Assembly: GCF_038002605.1 (NCBI RefSeq)
Contig: NZ_JBBOCT010000001.1
Coordinates: 4,650,001 to 4,714,000, forward strand
Direction of reading: 5' to 3'
Source of the DNA: Bacillus sp. FSL K6-3431
GTDB taxonomy: Bacteria > Bacillota > Bacilli > Bacillales > Bacillaceae_C
DNA: 64,000 nt
Shown: positions 54,777-64,000 of the stretch, one piece after another
How the letters are laid out: every line of letters starts with the position of its first letter
How positions within the stretch are numbered: position 1 is the first letter of the stretch
Position numbers and translations under genes: made by a program
The notes under the pieces: generated by a model
What the model was told of the DNA's origin: nothing
The model's input: the letters and a program-made list of their open reading frames with translations, nothing else
Databases searched by the model: none

Positions 54777-56576
54777 ATGTATACGATTGATTTATTAAAG
54801 AAAGCCGATTCGGAAGTTAGGGTAACGGAATCTTTAGATCATGAAATACAATTAACTAGAAAATGGGATGACAATACTTGTGTTTCAACTTTGGAAAATC
54901 GAGGGAACCAACCGGTAAAAGTGAAAGAGGTTGTGCTTTTTAAAGGCAACTATGACTCGGAATCTATACAACAGGTTTATGGGGAAGGGTATAGTATGCT
55001 TTCTCAATATATAGGCGAACTTTCATCTCTAAAATCAATCAGTAAATTCAGTGATCAGGATCATTATAAAATACCTCAGGTAAAAGGCTTTCAAACTGTT
55101 TATAATTTAGCAGTTCTCACCATGAATAATGGTGACCAAATACTATTAGGATTTTCCTCTTGTCACCGTTTTAACGGTGAAATCCGGTTTGGTAATAGAG
55201 AATTCGAAATTGTACTTGATTTGGAAGGATTAAGTATGGGGTCCGGTCAATTATGGGAGTTAGAAGAATTCGTTATAGCAATAGGGAACAATCGTGAGGA
55301 AGTGATGGATCAATTAGCGGGGCGGATTCAAATTAATCATCCGAAATTGGAGGTTAATGAGGTTCCAACTGGATGGTGCTCCTGGTATAGTTTTGGACCG
55401 AATGTTATGGAAAAAGATATATTTGCTAATATGGAATCAATTGCTAAAGAAATCCTCGACTTAAAATATATTCAGATTGATGACGGTTATCAGCCTTATA
55501 TGGGAGACTGGCTGATCCCCTCTGCTAGATTTTCAAGTAACATTCAATCATTGTGTAAGGTAATACGTGAGAAGGGTTTTGAACCTGCTATTTGGGTTGC
55601 ACCATTTATCGCTGAAGAAAACTCAGAATTGTTCAAAGAACATCCGAATTGGTTTGTGACGGATGAAGATGGTCACCCGCTCCTATCTAGCAAGGTTTCT
55701 TTTGGCGGGTGGCGCAGAGGACCATGGTATATGCTAGACGGTACGCACCCCGAGGCACAGCAATATTTATATGAAGTTTTCCGTACAATGCAGGAAGATT
55801 GGGGATGTCATTATTTTAAGCTTGATGCCAATATGTGGGGGGCAATGCATGGAGGTTTTTTTCATGATTCAGGAGCCACGAGAGTAGAAGCATATCGTAG
55901 AGGTATGCAAGCGGTACTTGAAGGCGCGGGAAAAAATGGCTTTCTCTTAGGATGCAATGCGCCAATGTGGCCTTCTTTAGGTATAGTTCACGGTATGCGG
56001 GTAACGGGCGATATCTCAAGAAAGTGGAGTGCAATTTCAGATCTTGCAAAGGAATGCTTCTATCGTAATTGGCAACATAAACGTCTCTGGGTGAATGATC
56101 CCGATTGTATTGTATTAGAAAATTCTAAAACAAAATTGATTGGACCGGATGGAAAAGATAGTATTAAAAACATATCTAATGTGAGCGATAATGAGTTCTT
56201 ATTTCATGCTACATACATTGTTGCTTCAGGAGGAATGGTACTTTCAGGAGACAATATTGTGAACATGACAGATGAAAGTATAAAAATACTGAAAAAATGT
56301 CTCCTGCCAACCAACGCCCCTGCACATTTTGAAAGCGATGCATTTCGAATTGGACGAATGGACCTAAATGGCTATTCGTTAGTATGTCTGTTCAACTGGG
56401 AAAATAATGCATCAACTTTCGAAGTTGATTTACAAGGGAAGTGTGAAATAGTCGACTATTGGACCGATGAAAATTTGGGCATTCACGAACGTAAATTCAG
56501 GATTGAGAATATGGAGCCTCATTCGGCTTCATTATTAAAAGTTACTAATATTTCTAACCACAATCTATTGATTTAG
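54777..56576 (+). CDS. GH36-type alpha-galactosidase (clan GH-D)
   Basis: 599 aa, no signal peptide. N-terminal beta-sandwich region (about 1-190), then the barrel with GWCSWYSFG near residue 200, YIQIDDGYQ near 230, the nucleophile in YFKLDANMWG (Asp350) and the acid/base in RVTGDISRKW (Asp412). C-terminal beta domain from about 500. GH36 enzymes remove alpha-galactose (or alpha-N-acetylgalactosamine in a subset) from oligosaccharides; in this locus it may act on alpha-Gal caps of glycoproteins. AGAAGGGA ribosome site before ATG. The 54596-54776 gap has no supportable gene. Confidence 0.87.
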   Translation: MYTIDLLKKADSEVRVTESLDHEIQLTRKWDDNTCVSTLENRGNQPVKVKEVVLFKGNYDSESIQQVYGEGYSMLSQYIGELSSLKSISKFSDQDHYKIPQVKGFQTVYNLAVLTMNNGDQILLGFSSCHRFNGEIRFGNREFEIVLDLEGLSMGSGQLWELEEFVIAIGNNREEVMDQLAGRIQINHPKLEVNEVPTGWCSWYSFGPNVMEKDIFANMESIAKEILDLKYIQIDDGYQPYMGDWLIPSARFSSNIQSLCKVIREKGFEPAIWVAPFIAEENSELFKEHPNWFVTDEDGHPLLSSKVSFGGWRRGPWYMLDGTHPEAQQYLYEVFRTMQEDWGCHYFKLDANMWGAMHGGFFHDSGATRVEAYRRGMQAVLEGAGKNGFLLGCNAPMWPSLGIVHGMRVTGDISRKWSAISDLAKECFYRNWQHKRLWVNDPDCIVLENSKTKLIGPDGKDSIKNISNVSDNEFLFHATYIVASGGMVLSGDNIVNMTDESIKILKKCLLPTNAPAHFESDAFRIGRMDLNGYSLVCLFNWENNASTFEVDLQGKCEIVDYWTDENLGIHERKFRIENMEPHSASLLKVTNISNHNLLI

Positions 56577-56804
56577 AAAGCACCTGAAATCAGTTAAGTT
56601 TATTAGAAACGTATAAATAAATCATTATGGTTTGGGAGGATTTGAAAGGTATGCGGTTACAGGGTATGGGGAAATATATCAATCTTTGAGAGTGCTTAAA
56701 TATGGAGGTAACGGATTTGGAAATTAGAAGAAACATTGCATTCGCCAGCCTGTTTTGTGGTTGTAATTATAATGGCAATTGTTTAAAAGAAAGGAGTTGA
56801 AAAA

Positions 56805-59096
56805 ATGCATTCAGACAAGCAACTTTGGTATGATCAGCCTGCCAAAAAGTGGGTAGATGCGCTCCCAGTTGGTAATGGTCGGTTGGGAGGAATGATTTCA
56901 GGTAATATTCAGCAGGAAAAAATTCAATTAAATGAAGATTCTGTTTGGTATGGGGGACCGAAAAATTCGAATAATTCGGATGCACAAAAGTATCTACCAA
57001 AGATTCGTCAATTGTTATTCGAAGGAAAGCAACACGAGGCGGAACATCTAGCTAGAATGGCTATGCTCTCTCAACCAAGATATTTACACCCGTATCAGCC
57101 TCTTGGAGACATGTATTTATATTTTCTTGATCAGGAAGGTCCCGTTCAGGATTACCGTAGGGATTTGAACTTAGATACAGCGATTGCAAATGTTAGCTAT
57201 ACATTAAACAATTCGGGTTTTTACCGGGAATATTTCAGCAGTGCTGTCGACGAGGTGTTCATCGTTCGGTTGACGAGTGAGAAGCCAGGCGGATTGAATT
57301 TTAGTGTAAATATGATGCGTCGCCCTTTCGACATTGGCAGTCGGGCAATGGCATCAGATACAATTATGATGTTTGGTGAGTGTGGTCGCGACGGTGTTGA
57401 ATTTCGTACTGTAGTAAAGGCAATAACTGAAGGGGGAAAAGTGAGCACGATCGGGGATTTTATTTCAATCGAAAATGCTGACTCAGTCACACTCTTTCTT
57501 GCAGCAGCAACAACGTTTCGCAATGATAATCCCGAACAGGTGTGTCTGGAACAAATCGAGTCTGCTTCCCGAAAATCATATGCTGCATTAAAAGAAGCTC
57601 ATATTACGGAGTACCGGGAAAAATTCCGTCGGGTATCTTTAGAGCTTGCCGGCTTAGATATAAGGGAAGAATCCTATACACTTCCAACTGATCTACGATT
57701 AAAGCGCTATCAGGAAGGAAAGGAAGATTTGGGATTGGTATCACTGTTTTTTCATTACGGCAGATATTTACTCATCTCCTGCTCAAGGCCTGGGAGTATG
57801 GCTGCAACCCTGCAAGGGATTTGGAATGATAGTTTTGTCCCACCTTGGGAATCGAAATATACAATTAATATTAATATCCAGATGAATTATTGGCCTGCTG
57901 AAGTGTGTAATCTCCCGGAGTGTCATGAACCTCTTTTTTATTTGATTGACCGCATGAGGGATAAAGGAAGGATTACAGCGCGGGAAGTTTATGGGTGTGG
58001 AGGATTTGTGGCTCATCATAATACTAATATATGGGGAGAAACACATATTGAAGGTATTCCCTTATCCGCCTCCATTTGGCCGATGGGTGCGGCTTGGCTT
58101 TCTTTGCATTTATGGGAGCATTATCGATTCGGAAGGGATGATACTTTTCTAGCTAACCGTGCATATCCTGTGATGAAGGAAGCGGCTGAGTTTTTTCTGG
58201 ATTATCTTGTAGAAGATAGTGAAGGGCGCTTAATTACAGGTCCGTCTATCTCTCCAGAAAACACGTTTATACTTCCAGATGGAACACGTGGTAATGTTTG
58301 CATGGGCCCTTCTATGGATACTCAGATCCTAGAATCACTTCTTATTGCAGTGCTTGAAGCTGGACGAAAGTTAGAGGTCGATCGGGAGTTCTGTTCAAAA
58401 GTGGAGGGAGTATTAGCTCGAATACCTCAGCCACAAATTGGGAAACACGGTCAGATCATGGAGTGGGTCGAGGATTATGAAGAAGAAGATCCAGGACATC
58501 GTCACATTTCCCAATTGTTTGCATTGCATCCGGGGGAAGCGATCCATCCGGTTCATACTCCTGCATTGGCTGAAGCTGCAAAACGTACATTGGAAAGAAA
58601 GTTAGCCAATGGCGGTGGGCATACCGGGTGGAGTCGGGCTTGGATTATCAATTTCTGGGCGCGTTTGGGAGAGGGGGACAGTGCTTATGAAAATATACGG
58701 CAACTACTGACAACATCGGTATATACGAATTTATTTGACGCTCATCCTCCTTTCCAAATTGATGGCAATTTTGGAGCGACGGCAGGTATTGCTGAAATGC
58801 TGTTACAATCTCACGTTGGGGAAATTGTTTTCCTACCCGCATTGCCTAAGGCATGGCAAGCAGGAGCAGTTAAAGGGTTGCGAGCGCGCGGTGGATTTGA
58901 AATCGAGATGATATGGAAAACTGGGAATTTGGTTTCCGCTAAAATCGTGGCGAATCAAGAAGGACCTTGCCGCATCAGGACTGATATTCCACTTTTGATT
59001 AAGTGTGAAGGCGAAATTATGCCTGGTAGTTATCAACAATCTCTTCTTGAATTTAAAGCTATTAAAGGAAAGATATATACAATAACCCCAATTTAA
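56805..59096 (+). CDS. GH95 alpha-L-fucosidase
   Basis: 763 aa, usual length for GH95, no signal peptide. The N-terminal beta domain begins [24 protein letters not shown] with [11 protein letters not shown], the classic GH95 opening. The (alpha/alpha)6 barrel contains [20 protein letters not shown] near residues 352-370, [10 protein letters not shown] near 403 and [18 protein letters not shown] near 604. GH95 inverts and typically removes alpha-1,2-linked fucose, complementing GH29 specificities (a minority of GH95 are alpha-galactosidases). AAAGGAG ribosome site. Start of a tightly spaced series running to 63217. Confidence 0.94.
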   Translation: MHSDKQLWYDQPAKKWVDALPVGNGRLGGMISGNIQQEKIQLNEDSVWYGGPKNSNNSDAQKYLPKIRQLLFEGKQHEAEHLARMAMLSQPRYLHPYQPLGDMYLYFLDQEGPVQDYRRDLNLDTAIANVSYTLNNSGFYREYFSSAVDEVFIVRLTSEKPGGLNFSVNMMRRPFDIGSRAMASDTIMMFGECGRDGVEFRTVVKAITEGGKVSTIGDFISIENADSVTLFLAAATTFRNDNPEQVCLEQIESASRKSYAALKEAHITEYREKFRRVSLELAGLDIREESYTLPTDLRLKRYQEGKEDLGLVSLFFHYGRYLLISCSRPGSMAATLQGIWNDSFVPPWESKYTININIQMNYWPAEVCNLPECHEPLFYLIDRMRDKGRITAREVYGCGGFVAHHNTNIWGETHIEGIPLSASIWPMGAAWLSLHLWEHYRFGRDDTFLANRAYPVMKEAAEFFLDYLVEDSEGRLITGPSISPENTFILPDGTRGNVCMGPSMDTQILESLLIAVLEAGRKLEVDREFCSKVEGVLARIPQPQIGKHGQIMEWVEDYEEEDPGHRHISQLFALHPGEAIHPVHTPALAEAAKRTLERKLANGGGHTGWSRAWIINFWARLGEGDSAYENIRQLLTTSVYTNLFDAHPPFQIDGNFGATAGIAEMLLQSHVGEIVFLPALPKAWQAGAVKGLRARGGFEIEMIWKTGNLVSAKIVANQEGPCRIRTDIPLLIKCEGEIMPGSYQQSLLEFKAIKGKIYTITPI

Positions 59097-59134
59097 TAAG
59101 CACATTAAACACTTTCAATAAAGGATGAGGAAAA

Positions 59135-60166
59135 ATGATCATTTCAAATACACTATATGAAAGAATCCTACCTGCTCCTAAAGATGGCGGATTTCGTATG
59201 GAAGATTATTGGATCTGGTGTGGGTCGGTAATTGAAGGAGAAGATGGCCGTTATCATATGTTCGCTTCGCGTTGGCCCAAATATCTTCCGATGCATCCAG
59301 GTTGGCTAGTTGCTTGCGAAGTTGTTCGTGCTGTATCGGATAAGCCGGAAGGGCCGTATGATTTTCAAGAGGTGGTTTTATCCGCGCGTGGCGCACAATA
59401 CTGGGATGGTAGAAGTACGCATAATCCTCATATTACTAAGTATGAGGACACATATCTGTTATATTATATGGGCTCAACACATCCTTTCGAAGATGTGAAG
59501 CCGAACGAAGCTTTTAACTTACAAGACCCGAGAACGATCGTGGCCCGATCTAATAAGCGAATTGGGTTAGCCACTTCAAAAAGTATTAATGGTCCATGGG
59601 TGAGGTCGGATGATCCTATATTACAAACACGCCCTGGGAAGTTTGATAGTTTTCTCGTTTCAAATCCCGCACCATGTGTAAATGAAGATGGCTCAGTTTT
59701 GCTCATTTATAAGGCCAGAACTTATGTGGGGAATTACCATAGTGACATGATGATAGGTGTAGCAAAAGCGGAAAATCCATTCGGTCCGTACGTGCCCATT
59801 ACAGACGAGCCAATTTTCAGTTCTGCTGATGTTCATATTGAAGATCCTTTCATATGGAAATCGGAAAAAGGCTATGAAATGATTGCTAAAGATATGAAGG
59901 GAAACCTGTGTGGTGAACGACATGCTGGAATTCACGCCGTCTCCGTGGATGGAGTTTGTTGGGAGATTTTACCCGGTGTAAAAAGTTATTCGCGCAAAAT
60001 CAAATGGGATGATGGAAAAATACAAACTATGGGTTCTTTGGAAAGACCGTTTATCTTATTTAAGGAAGGACACCCCCGCTATTTATTTGCAGCAACAGCG
60101 GATGGAACAGGCGGATTTTCAAAAGCAACGAAAACATGGAATATGGTCATTCCATTGAAGAATTAA
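59135..60166 (+). CDS. GH43/GH117-like five-bladed beta-propeller glycosidase
   Basis: 343 aa, no signal peptide. Beta-propeller features: MEDYWIWCGSVIEGEDGRYH near residue 22, HNPHITKYEDTYLLYYMGST near 92-111, SNPAPCVNEDGSVLLIYKAR near 170-189, IEDPFIWKSEKGYEMIAKDM near 228-247, and GSLERPFILF near 305. Asp and Glu positions are consistent with clan GH-F/GH117-like enzymes, but I cannot assign the family. It might remove arabinose, anhydrogalactose or a uronic sugar. GGATGAGG ribosome site; 38 bases after GH95. Confidence 0.75.
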   Translation: MIISNTLYERILPAPKDGGFRMEDYWIWCGSVIEGEDGRYHMFASRWPKYLPMHPGWLVACEVVRAVSDKPEGPYDFQEVVLSARGAQYWDGRSTHNPHITKYEDTYLLYYMGSTHPFEDVKPNEAFNLQDPRTIVARSNKRIGLATSKSINGPWVRSDDPILQTRPGKFDSFLVSNPAPCVNEDGSVLLIYKARTYVGNYHSDMMIGVAKAENPFGPYVPITDEPIFSSADVHIEDPFIWKSEKGYEMIAKDMKGNLCGERHAGIHAVSVDGVCWEILPGVKSYSRKIKWDDGKIQTMGSLERPFILFKEGHPRYLFAATADGTGGFSKATKTWNMVIPLKN

Positions 60167-60268
60167 AGCAAGATTTTATATACACTTTTAAAATAAGACT
60201 TTCTAGATAATAGTTATGGATTATTGCATTCATTCATTCATTTTAATAATTCAAAAGGATGGTTCAAA

Positions 60269-61411
60269 ATGGAGCAAAAATTTAGTGCGGATCGAAAATA
60301 TTGGTTAGAGACTATGTGTAAAATTGCTGACCCAGTACTTCATGCATTATCTGATAAACGATTAAAACTACGAATGCCAATTGAAGGAAAGCTGTCAGAC
60401 CGAGATAAGTATAGTTATTTGGAAGCTTTCGGTAGACTATTATCTGGTATGGCGCCATGGCTTGAAACAGGTCCAACTAGTGGTAAGGAAGGTCAATTAA
60501 GAGAAAAATATGCTGAACTATCAAGATTGGGAATAGATGCAGCAACTGACCCTGATTCACTAGATTACATGAATTTCACTGAAGGGCATCAACCCCTTGT
60601 TGATGCAGCTTTTCTAGCACATGCTATTGTTCGTGCACCAAATGAATTATATCGAAAACTTGAACCCCGCGTTCAAAGAAATTTGGTGCAAGCATTAAAA
60701 TTAACACGGACTCGGAAACCATTTTTTAATAACTGGTTATTATTTTCAGCAATGATTGAAACCGCATTATTTAAAGTTGGACAAGACTGGGATCTGATGA
60801 GAGTAGATTATGCATTAAAGCAACATGACCAATGGTATGTTGGTGATGGTATGTACAAAGATGGACAAGAATATCATATGGATTATTATAATAGCTTTGT
60901 GATCCAGCCGATGTTGGTTGATGTTATTGAGACTGTAGCTGACCAATCCCCAGATTGGAAAGAAATGAAAGAATATGTTATCAAAAGGGCAAAGAGGTTT
61001 GCTATTATTCAAGAAAGAAGTATTTCTCCTGAGGGAACATTTCCGGTTGTAGGTAGATCACTTGCCTATCGATTTGGTGCTTTTCAACATTTAGCCCAAA
61101 TGGCGCTTCAGCATAAAGTGGATAAAAGTCTTCAACCAGCCCAAATAAGATGTGCACTAACAGCTGTTATTCGTAGAATAATCGAAATGCCCGAAACTTT
61201 TGATGAAGGTGGCTGGCTTCGTATCGGTTTATGTGGGCACCAGCCTGAATTAGGGGAGCCGTATATCTCAACAGGTAGCTTATATTTATGTGCAACTGTT
61301 TTTTTGCCCCTCGGATTACCTGAAAATGATTCGTTTTGGCAAGGAGAAGCAGAATGGACATCTAAAAGGGTATGGTCTGGAATGGAGGTTCCTATTGATT
61401 CCGCGCTATAA
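60269..61411 (+). CDS. DUF2264 family protein (possible alpha/alpha-toroid glycosidase or lyase)
   Basis: 380 aa from ATG 60269, preceded by AAAAGGATGG; an upstream TTG 60224 has no ribosome site. Helix-rich, with YLEAFGRLLSGMAPWLE near residue 50, FTEGHQPLVDAAFLAHAI near 107, FNNWLLFSAMIETALF near 151, VGDGMYKDGQEYHMDYYNSF near 190-209 and SPEGTFPVVGRS near 248. DUF2264 proteins occur in glycan loci and have been linked to a beta-glucuronidase family (GH154, from memory). A uronic-acid-releasing enzyme would fit PL8 products, but that is inference. No signal peptide. Confidence 0.78.
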   Translation: MEQKFSADRKYWLETMCKIADPVLHALSDKRLKLRMPIEGKLSDRDKYSYLEAFGRLLSGMAPWLETGPTSGKEGQLREKYAELSRLGIDAATDPDSLDYMNFTEGHQPLVDAAFLAHAIVRAPNELYRKLEPRVQRNLVQALKLTRTRKPFFNNWLLFSAMIETALFKVGQDWDLMRVDYALKQHDQWYVGDGMYKDGQEYHMDYYNSFVIQPMLVDVIETVADQSPDWKEMKEYVIKRAKRFAIIQERSISPEGTFPVVGRSLAYRFGAFQHLAQMALQHKVDKSLQPAQIRCALTAVIRRIIEMPETFDEGGWLRIGLCGHQPELGEPYISTGSLYLCATVFLPLGLPENDSFWQGEAEWTSKRVWSGMEVPIDSAL

Positions 61412-61459
61412 AGGTATAGAATGGATAGGGAAAATCATCCAATTATGGAGGGGTGCCAA

Positions 61460-62329
61460 ATGCCTAAAGAAAATCCAATCATTGAATTCTTTGTGATTAG
61501 TGATATCCAACTGACCGTACATAATGAAAAATCACATGAGAAATTGAAGGTGGCTTTGCAAGATCTACAAGCCATCAATCCAAATGTAGATGCATTGATC
61601 ATCAATGGCGATTTGATTAGTGATGGAGAAAGCGAAAGCTATCAAAAACTTGGAGAAATATTAAAAAGTAATGTACATGCTAAACATACATTCTTTACAA
61701 TTGGCAATCATGAATATTTCAAAAATGACGGTAATCAACCTTCTAAAGAGAGGTTTTTATCGTTTGCGGGTTTGGAAAATGTATATTATAAAAAAATGAT
61801 TCAGGACTATTCATTCCTATTTCTTGGAACGGAGAGTTGGGGACCAATCGGTGCTCCGACTAAGGATTCGGCAGTTTTAAGTGCGGCACAGTTAGCTTGG
61901 TTAGAAAATGCATTAAAGGGACATCGCGGGTCAGAAAAGCCAGTTTTTGTATTTTTACATCAACCAATTCCGTATACGATACCAGCAACTGATCTGGAAT
62001 ATTATCAAAATGGCATTATTCAAAGTAAGGAATTAATCGATATACTTGGTCAATATCCACAAGTAATCTATTTTTCGGGACATTCCCATTGGGATTTGCA
62101 ATTGCCAGGCATGTTTTTGCGGAAAGAGTTTTCAATGGTTAATTCAGGTGCTATTTATAATACTTATGGGATAGATGGCAATGGGGAAGAATCAGTCATC
62201 GATGCAGAGGGAAGTCAAGGACTATATATACAAATTTATAATCATAAAGTTGTGATTAAAGGCCGTGATTTTTCTAAAAAAGGTTGGATAAACTTAGCAG
62301 ATATCAAGTTTAATGTGGACAATAACTAA
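61460..62329 (+). CDS. Calcineurin-like metallophosphoesterase
   Basis: 289 aa from ATG 61460, which has TATGGAGGGG upstream; the upstream in-frame ATG 61421 lacks a site. Metal-binding motifs in order: ISDIQ near residue 12, INGDLISD near 47, GNHEYF near 82, FLHQPI near 157 and SGHSHWD near 201. The first motif reads DIQ instead of the common DxH, so one metal ligand is altered. No signal peptide. Substrate unknown; could be a sugar phosphate, phosphodiester or nucleotide. 48 bases after the DUF2264 gene. Confidence 0.85.
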   Translation: MPKENPIIEFFVISDIQLTVHNEKSHEKLKVALQDLQAINPNVDALIINGDLISDGESESYQKLGEILKSNVHAKHTFFTIGNHEYFKNDGNQPSKERFLSFAGLENVYYKKMIQDYSFLFLGTESWGPIGAPTKDSAVLSAAQLAWLENALKGHRGSEKPVFVFLHQPIPYTIPATDLEYYQNGIIQSKELIDILGQYPQVIYFSGHSHWDLQLPGMFLRKEFSMVNSGAIYNTYGIDGNGEESVIDAEGSQGLYIQIYNHKVVIKGRDFSKKGWINLADIKFNVDNN

Positions 62330-62386
62330 GACAGGCGAATCAAGTTGGAAAATAGGTGGTTATCACTTTAAAAAAGGAAGGGTTAT

Positions 62387-63217
62387 ATGAGAATCGATGC
62401 ACATCAACATTTTTGGAAATTGGACGAAAAACTAAATGATTGGCCGACACCAGATTTACAAGCGATATACAAAGATTTTCTACCAGAAGATCTAGCTGTT
62501 CATTTAAAAGCGCATCATATTGATAAAACAGTACTTGTCCAAGCAGCTCCTCTTATAGCAGAAACGGAGTTTTTACTAGATTTAGCAACACAATATGATT
62601 TTATTGGTGGAGTTGTTGGCTGGCTAGATATGGCTTCTGAACAATTTCCAGTACAATTTGCTAAGTTGACTAAACATCCTAAATTCATTGGTATTAGACC
62701 CATGCTACAAGGTCTAAAAGATGATCGGTGGGTATTGAGGCCTGAGGTGAAAAGAAATATTCATATATTAGTTGAAAATGACTTTCCGATCGATTTATTA
62801 ATCTATCCTAAACATCTTCCTCATATTGTGGAATTATTAAAAGAATTCCCGACATTAAGAGCAGTTATTGATCATTGTGCCAAACCTAATATTGAGAATC
62901 AAGAATGGGAGTCATGGGCTGATTCGATAGCCGACGTGTCAGTGTTTGAATCAGTTATGTGCAAAATATCTGGGCTAGTGACAGAGGCAGATCATAAAGC
63001 GTGGAAAATCAGTGATTTTAAACCTTATATTCAACACCTGATTAAAAGCTTTGGTACGAGTAGAATTATGTTTGGTAGCGATTGGCCAGTTTGTCTCTTG
63101 GCTGCACAGTATAGTGAAGTGATGGAAATTGTAGAAAGTAATTTGCCTAAAAAGATGACAGTAGAGGATTCGAAGCTATTATTTGGAAAAAACGCGCAAA
63201 TGTTTTATAGACTATAG
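62387..63217 (+). CDS. L-fuconolactonase-like amidohydrolase
   Basis: 276 aa, COG3618-type amidohydrolase. DAHQHFWKL at the start supplies two metal-site histidines; IGIRPMLQG near residue 102, VIDHCAKP near 161 (His) and IMFGSDWPVCL near 226 (catalytic Asp) complete the family pattern. Such enzymes hydrolyse sugar lactones such as L-fucono-1,5-lactone, or rhamnono- and galactono-lactones. With the acid-sugar dehydratase at 53498 it suggests a non-phosphorylating pathway in which an L-sugar is oxidised to lactone, opened, then dehydrated. AGGAAGGG ribosome site. Last gene of the plus-strand series, facing the LacI-family regulator. Confidence 0.85.
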   Translation: MRIDAHQHFWKLDEKLNDWPTPDLQAIYKDFLPEDLAVHLKAHHIDKTVLVQAAPLIAETEFLLDLATQYDFIGGVVGWLDMASEQFPVQFAKLTKHPKFIGIRPMLQGLKDDRWVLRPEVKRNIHILVENDFPIDLLIYPKHLPHIVELLKEFPTLRAVIDHCAKPNIENQEWESWADSIADVSVFESVMCKISGLVTEADHKAWKISDFKPYIQHLIKSFGTSRIMFGSDWPVCLLAAQYSEVMEIVESNLPKKMTVEDSKLLFGKNAQMFYRL

Positions 63218-63221
63218 AAAA

Positions 63222-63256
63222 TGAAAGGGTAGAACTTCATAAGTTCAACCCTTTCA
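63222..63256. terminator. Bidirectional terminator between convergent genes
   Basis: TGAAAGGGTAGAACTT (63222-63237) pairs with AAGTTCAACCCTTTCA (63241-63256), 15 of 16 positions with one A-A mismatch and a 3-base loop. It serves the lactonase gene and the oppositely oriented regulator. Confidence 0.85.
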
Positions 63257-63260
63257 CCCT

Positions 63261-64000
63261 TTAATTAAGATTATAAAGTGAGGAAGCTCTAATATTGAAT
63301 TCGGCTGGGAGAACTATTTTTCTAGGTTGCTCTGGTGCAGTTTTTTCAATTCTTTCGATTAGCATTTGCATACCCATGTATCCAAAATTATAAGACGGTT
63401 GTTCTGCAGCCGTCAGAAAAAGTTCACTATCTGTATAATTTGGCACCCCATCATAACAAACAACTGCTACGTCTTCAGGAACTTTTATATTATGTTTTTT
63501 TAATGATTTAACAATATTAAGTCCGATAAAGTTACTTGTGGCGAACATAGCTGTTGGCCGCTCACTTATTGGTAACTCCATCATTAGCTTGATCGTATCA
63601 GAAAGGTCGCTGTTACGGAAAAAGTGACTATGATGTATCAAATTGCTGTTTACTGGCAAACCATGCAATGTTAGAGTGTCATGATATGCTCGATAACGAT
63701 CTTGCGAAGTTGCGACATCGGAGGGACCATTGATGATCGCAATCATTCTATGACCTTGCCCTATAAGATGTTCCATTAATCTACGGGTGGTCGTCTCATT
63801 GTCACTTAGAACTTGGTCACACTTAAGATCTTTAATATGACGATCGATTAATACAACCGGGATATTATATTTCGTCAGTTTGCGAATGTTTTTTTTAGAA
63901 GAGTCGTTTGCTGGAGCTATCAGCACACCATCCGTTCCAGTAGATATAAGCATATCAACATATTTTGATTCTTTTTCAACACTTTCATCACTGTTACAAA
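63261..64000 (-). CDS. LacI/GalR-family transcription regulator, C-terminal part (cut by window edge)
   Basis: The frame continues past 63953 to the window edge, reading CNSDESVEKESKYVDMLIST before GTDGVLIAPAND, so the start is beyond 64000. About 246 residues of the sugar-binding domain are present: IPVVLIDRHIK, VLSDNETTTRRLMEHLIGQGH, IAIINGPSDVATSQDRYRAY, ATSNFIGLNIVKSLKKH and the C-terminal AVVCYDGVPNYTD with LTAAEQPSYNFGYMGMQML. This is a LacI-type effector domain; the DNA-binding part lies outside. It may repress the adjacent plus-strand operon in response to a released sugar. Confidence 0.9.
   Translation of the reverse strand, partial: CNSDESVEKESKYVDMLISTGTDGVLIAPANDSSKKNIRKLTKYNIPVVLIDRHIKDLKCDQVLSDNETTTRRLMEHLIGQGHRMIAIINGPSDVATSQDRYRAYHDTLTLHGLPVNSNLIHHSHFFRNSDLSDTIKLMMELPISERPTAMFATSNFIGLNIVKSLKKHNIKVPEDVAVVCYDGVPNYTDSELFLTAAEQPSYNFGYMGMQMLIERIEKTAPEQPRKIVLPAEFNIRASSLYNLN

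Noticed and set aside
56702..56800. Small frame MEVTDLEIRRNIAF... before GH95
   Set aside because: 32 codons, no known motif, and a second frame is equally open; the gap is treated as non-coding.

Overview
The window looks like chromosomal DNA of a low-GC, Gram-positive Bacillales bacterium (Bacillaceae or Planococcaceae type). The evidence is AGGAGG-type ribosome binding sites with frequent TTG/GTG starts, lipoprotein-anchored LplB/YtcP-type sugar importers, cre-like CcpA boxes, a TapA/SipW/TasA-like cassette, and intergenic repeats of the kind I recall from Bacillaceae genomes. Nearly all of it is one large glycan-utilisation locus. The enzyme set points to complex animal-type glycoconjugates: N-glycans, mucin-type glycoproteins and glycosaminoglycans. 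That substrate assignment is inference from families.

Layout. (1) 1-874, minus strand: a DUF624/YesL-like membrane protein and the start of a YesN-like regulator. (2) 1147-8288: GH29 alpha-L-fucosidase, GH38 alpha-mannosidase, GH3 beta-glycosidase. (3) 8524-16837: importer 1 (two permeases and a lipoprotein), a large clan GH-A glycosidase of unassigned family, a small GH38-like relic, and a GH125 alpha-1,6-mannosidase. (4) 17156-22231: three Gfo/Idh/MocA oxidoreductases, a xylose-isomerase-like TIM barrel and an EEP-family phosphatase/nuclease. (5) 22465-24801: a membrane-spanning AraC-type regulator. (6) 24849-40675: a secreted-protein block with two M60-like peptidases and two PL8 lyases in alternating order, all four ending in the same FIMAH-like domain. 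A TapA/SipW/TasA-like matrix-fibre cassette sits inside this block. (7) 40933-46594: sulfatase, MBL hydrolase, TIM-barrel protein and MFS transporter. (8) 46858-54595: importer 2, a second GH29, another TIM-barrel protein and a mandelate-racemase-type acid-sugar dehydratase. (9) 54777-63217: GH36, GH95, a GH43-like propeller, a DUF2264 protein, a metallophosphoesterase and an L-fuconolactonase-like amidohydrolase. (10) 63261-64000, minus strand: a LacI-family regulator cut by the window edge.

How it may work together (inference). The only obvious exported enzymes are the M60 peptidases and PL8 lyases, so they would open glycoprotein and glycosaminoglycan substrates outside the cell. Two lipoprotein-dependent importers without their own ATPase genes would bring in the released oligosaccharides. 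The glycosidases have no signal peptides and would trim these in the cytosol, removing alpha-fucose, alpha-mannose, alpha-galactose, beta-linked sugars and sulfate. The dehydratase and lactonase suggest a non-phosphorylating route for L-fucose-like sugars. Control appears to involve membrane AraC regulators, a LacI regulator and CcpA.

The most unusual points are the matrix-fibre cassette inside a depolymerase block; the shared and nearly identical 3' ends of the secreted enzymes; a 167-nt leader duplicated with identical spacing in front of a decayed gene and in front of importer 2; and relics of a third M60-like gene.
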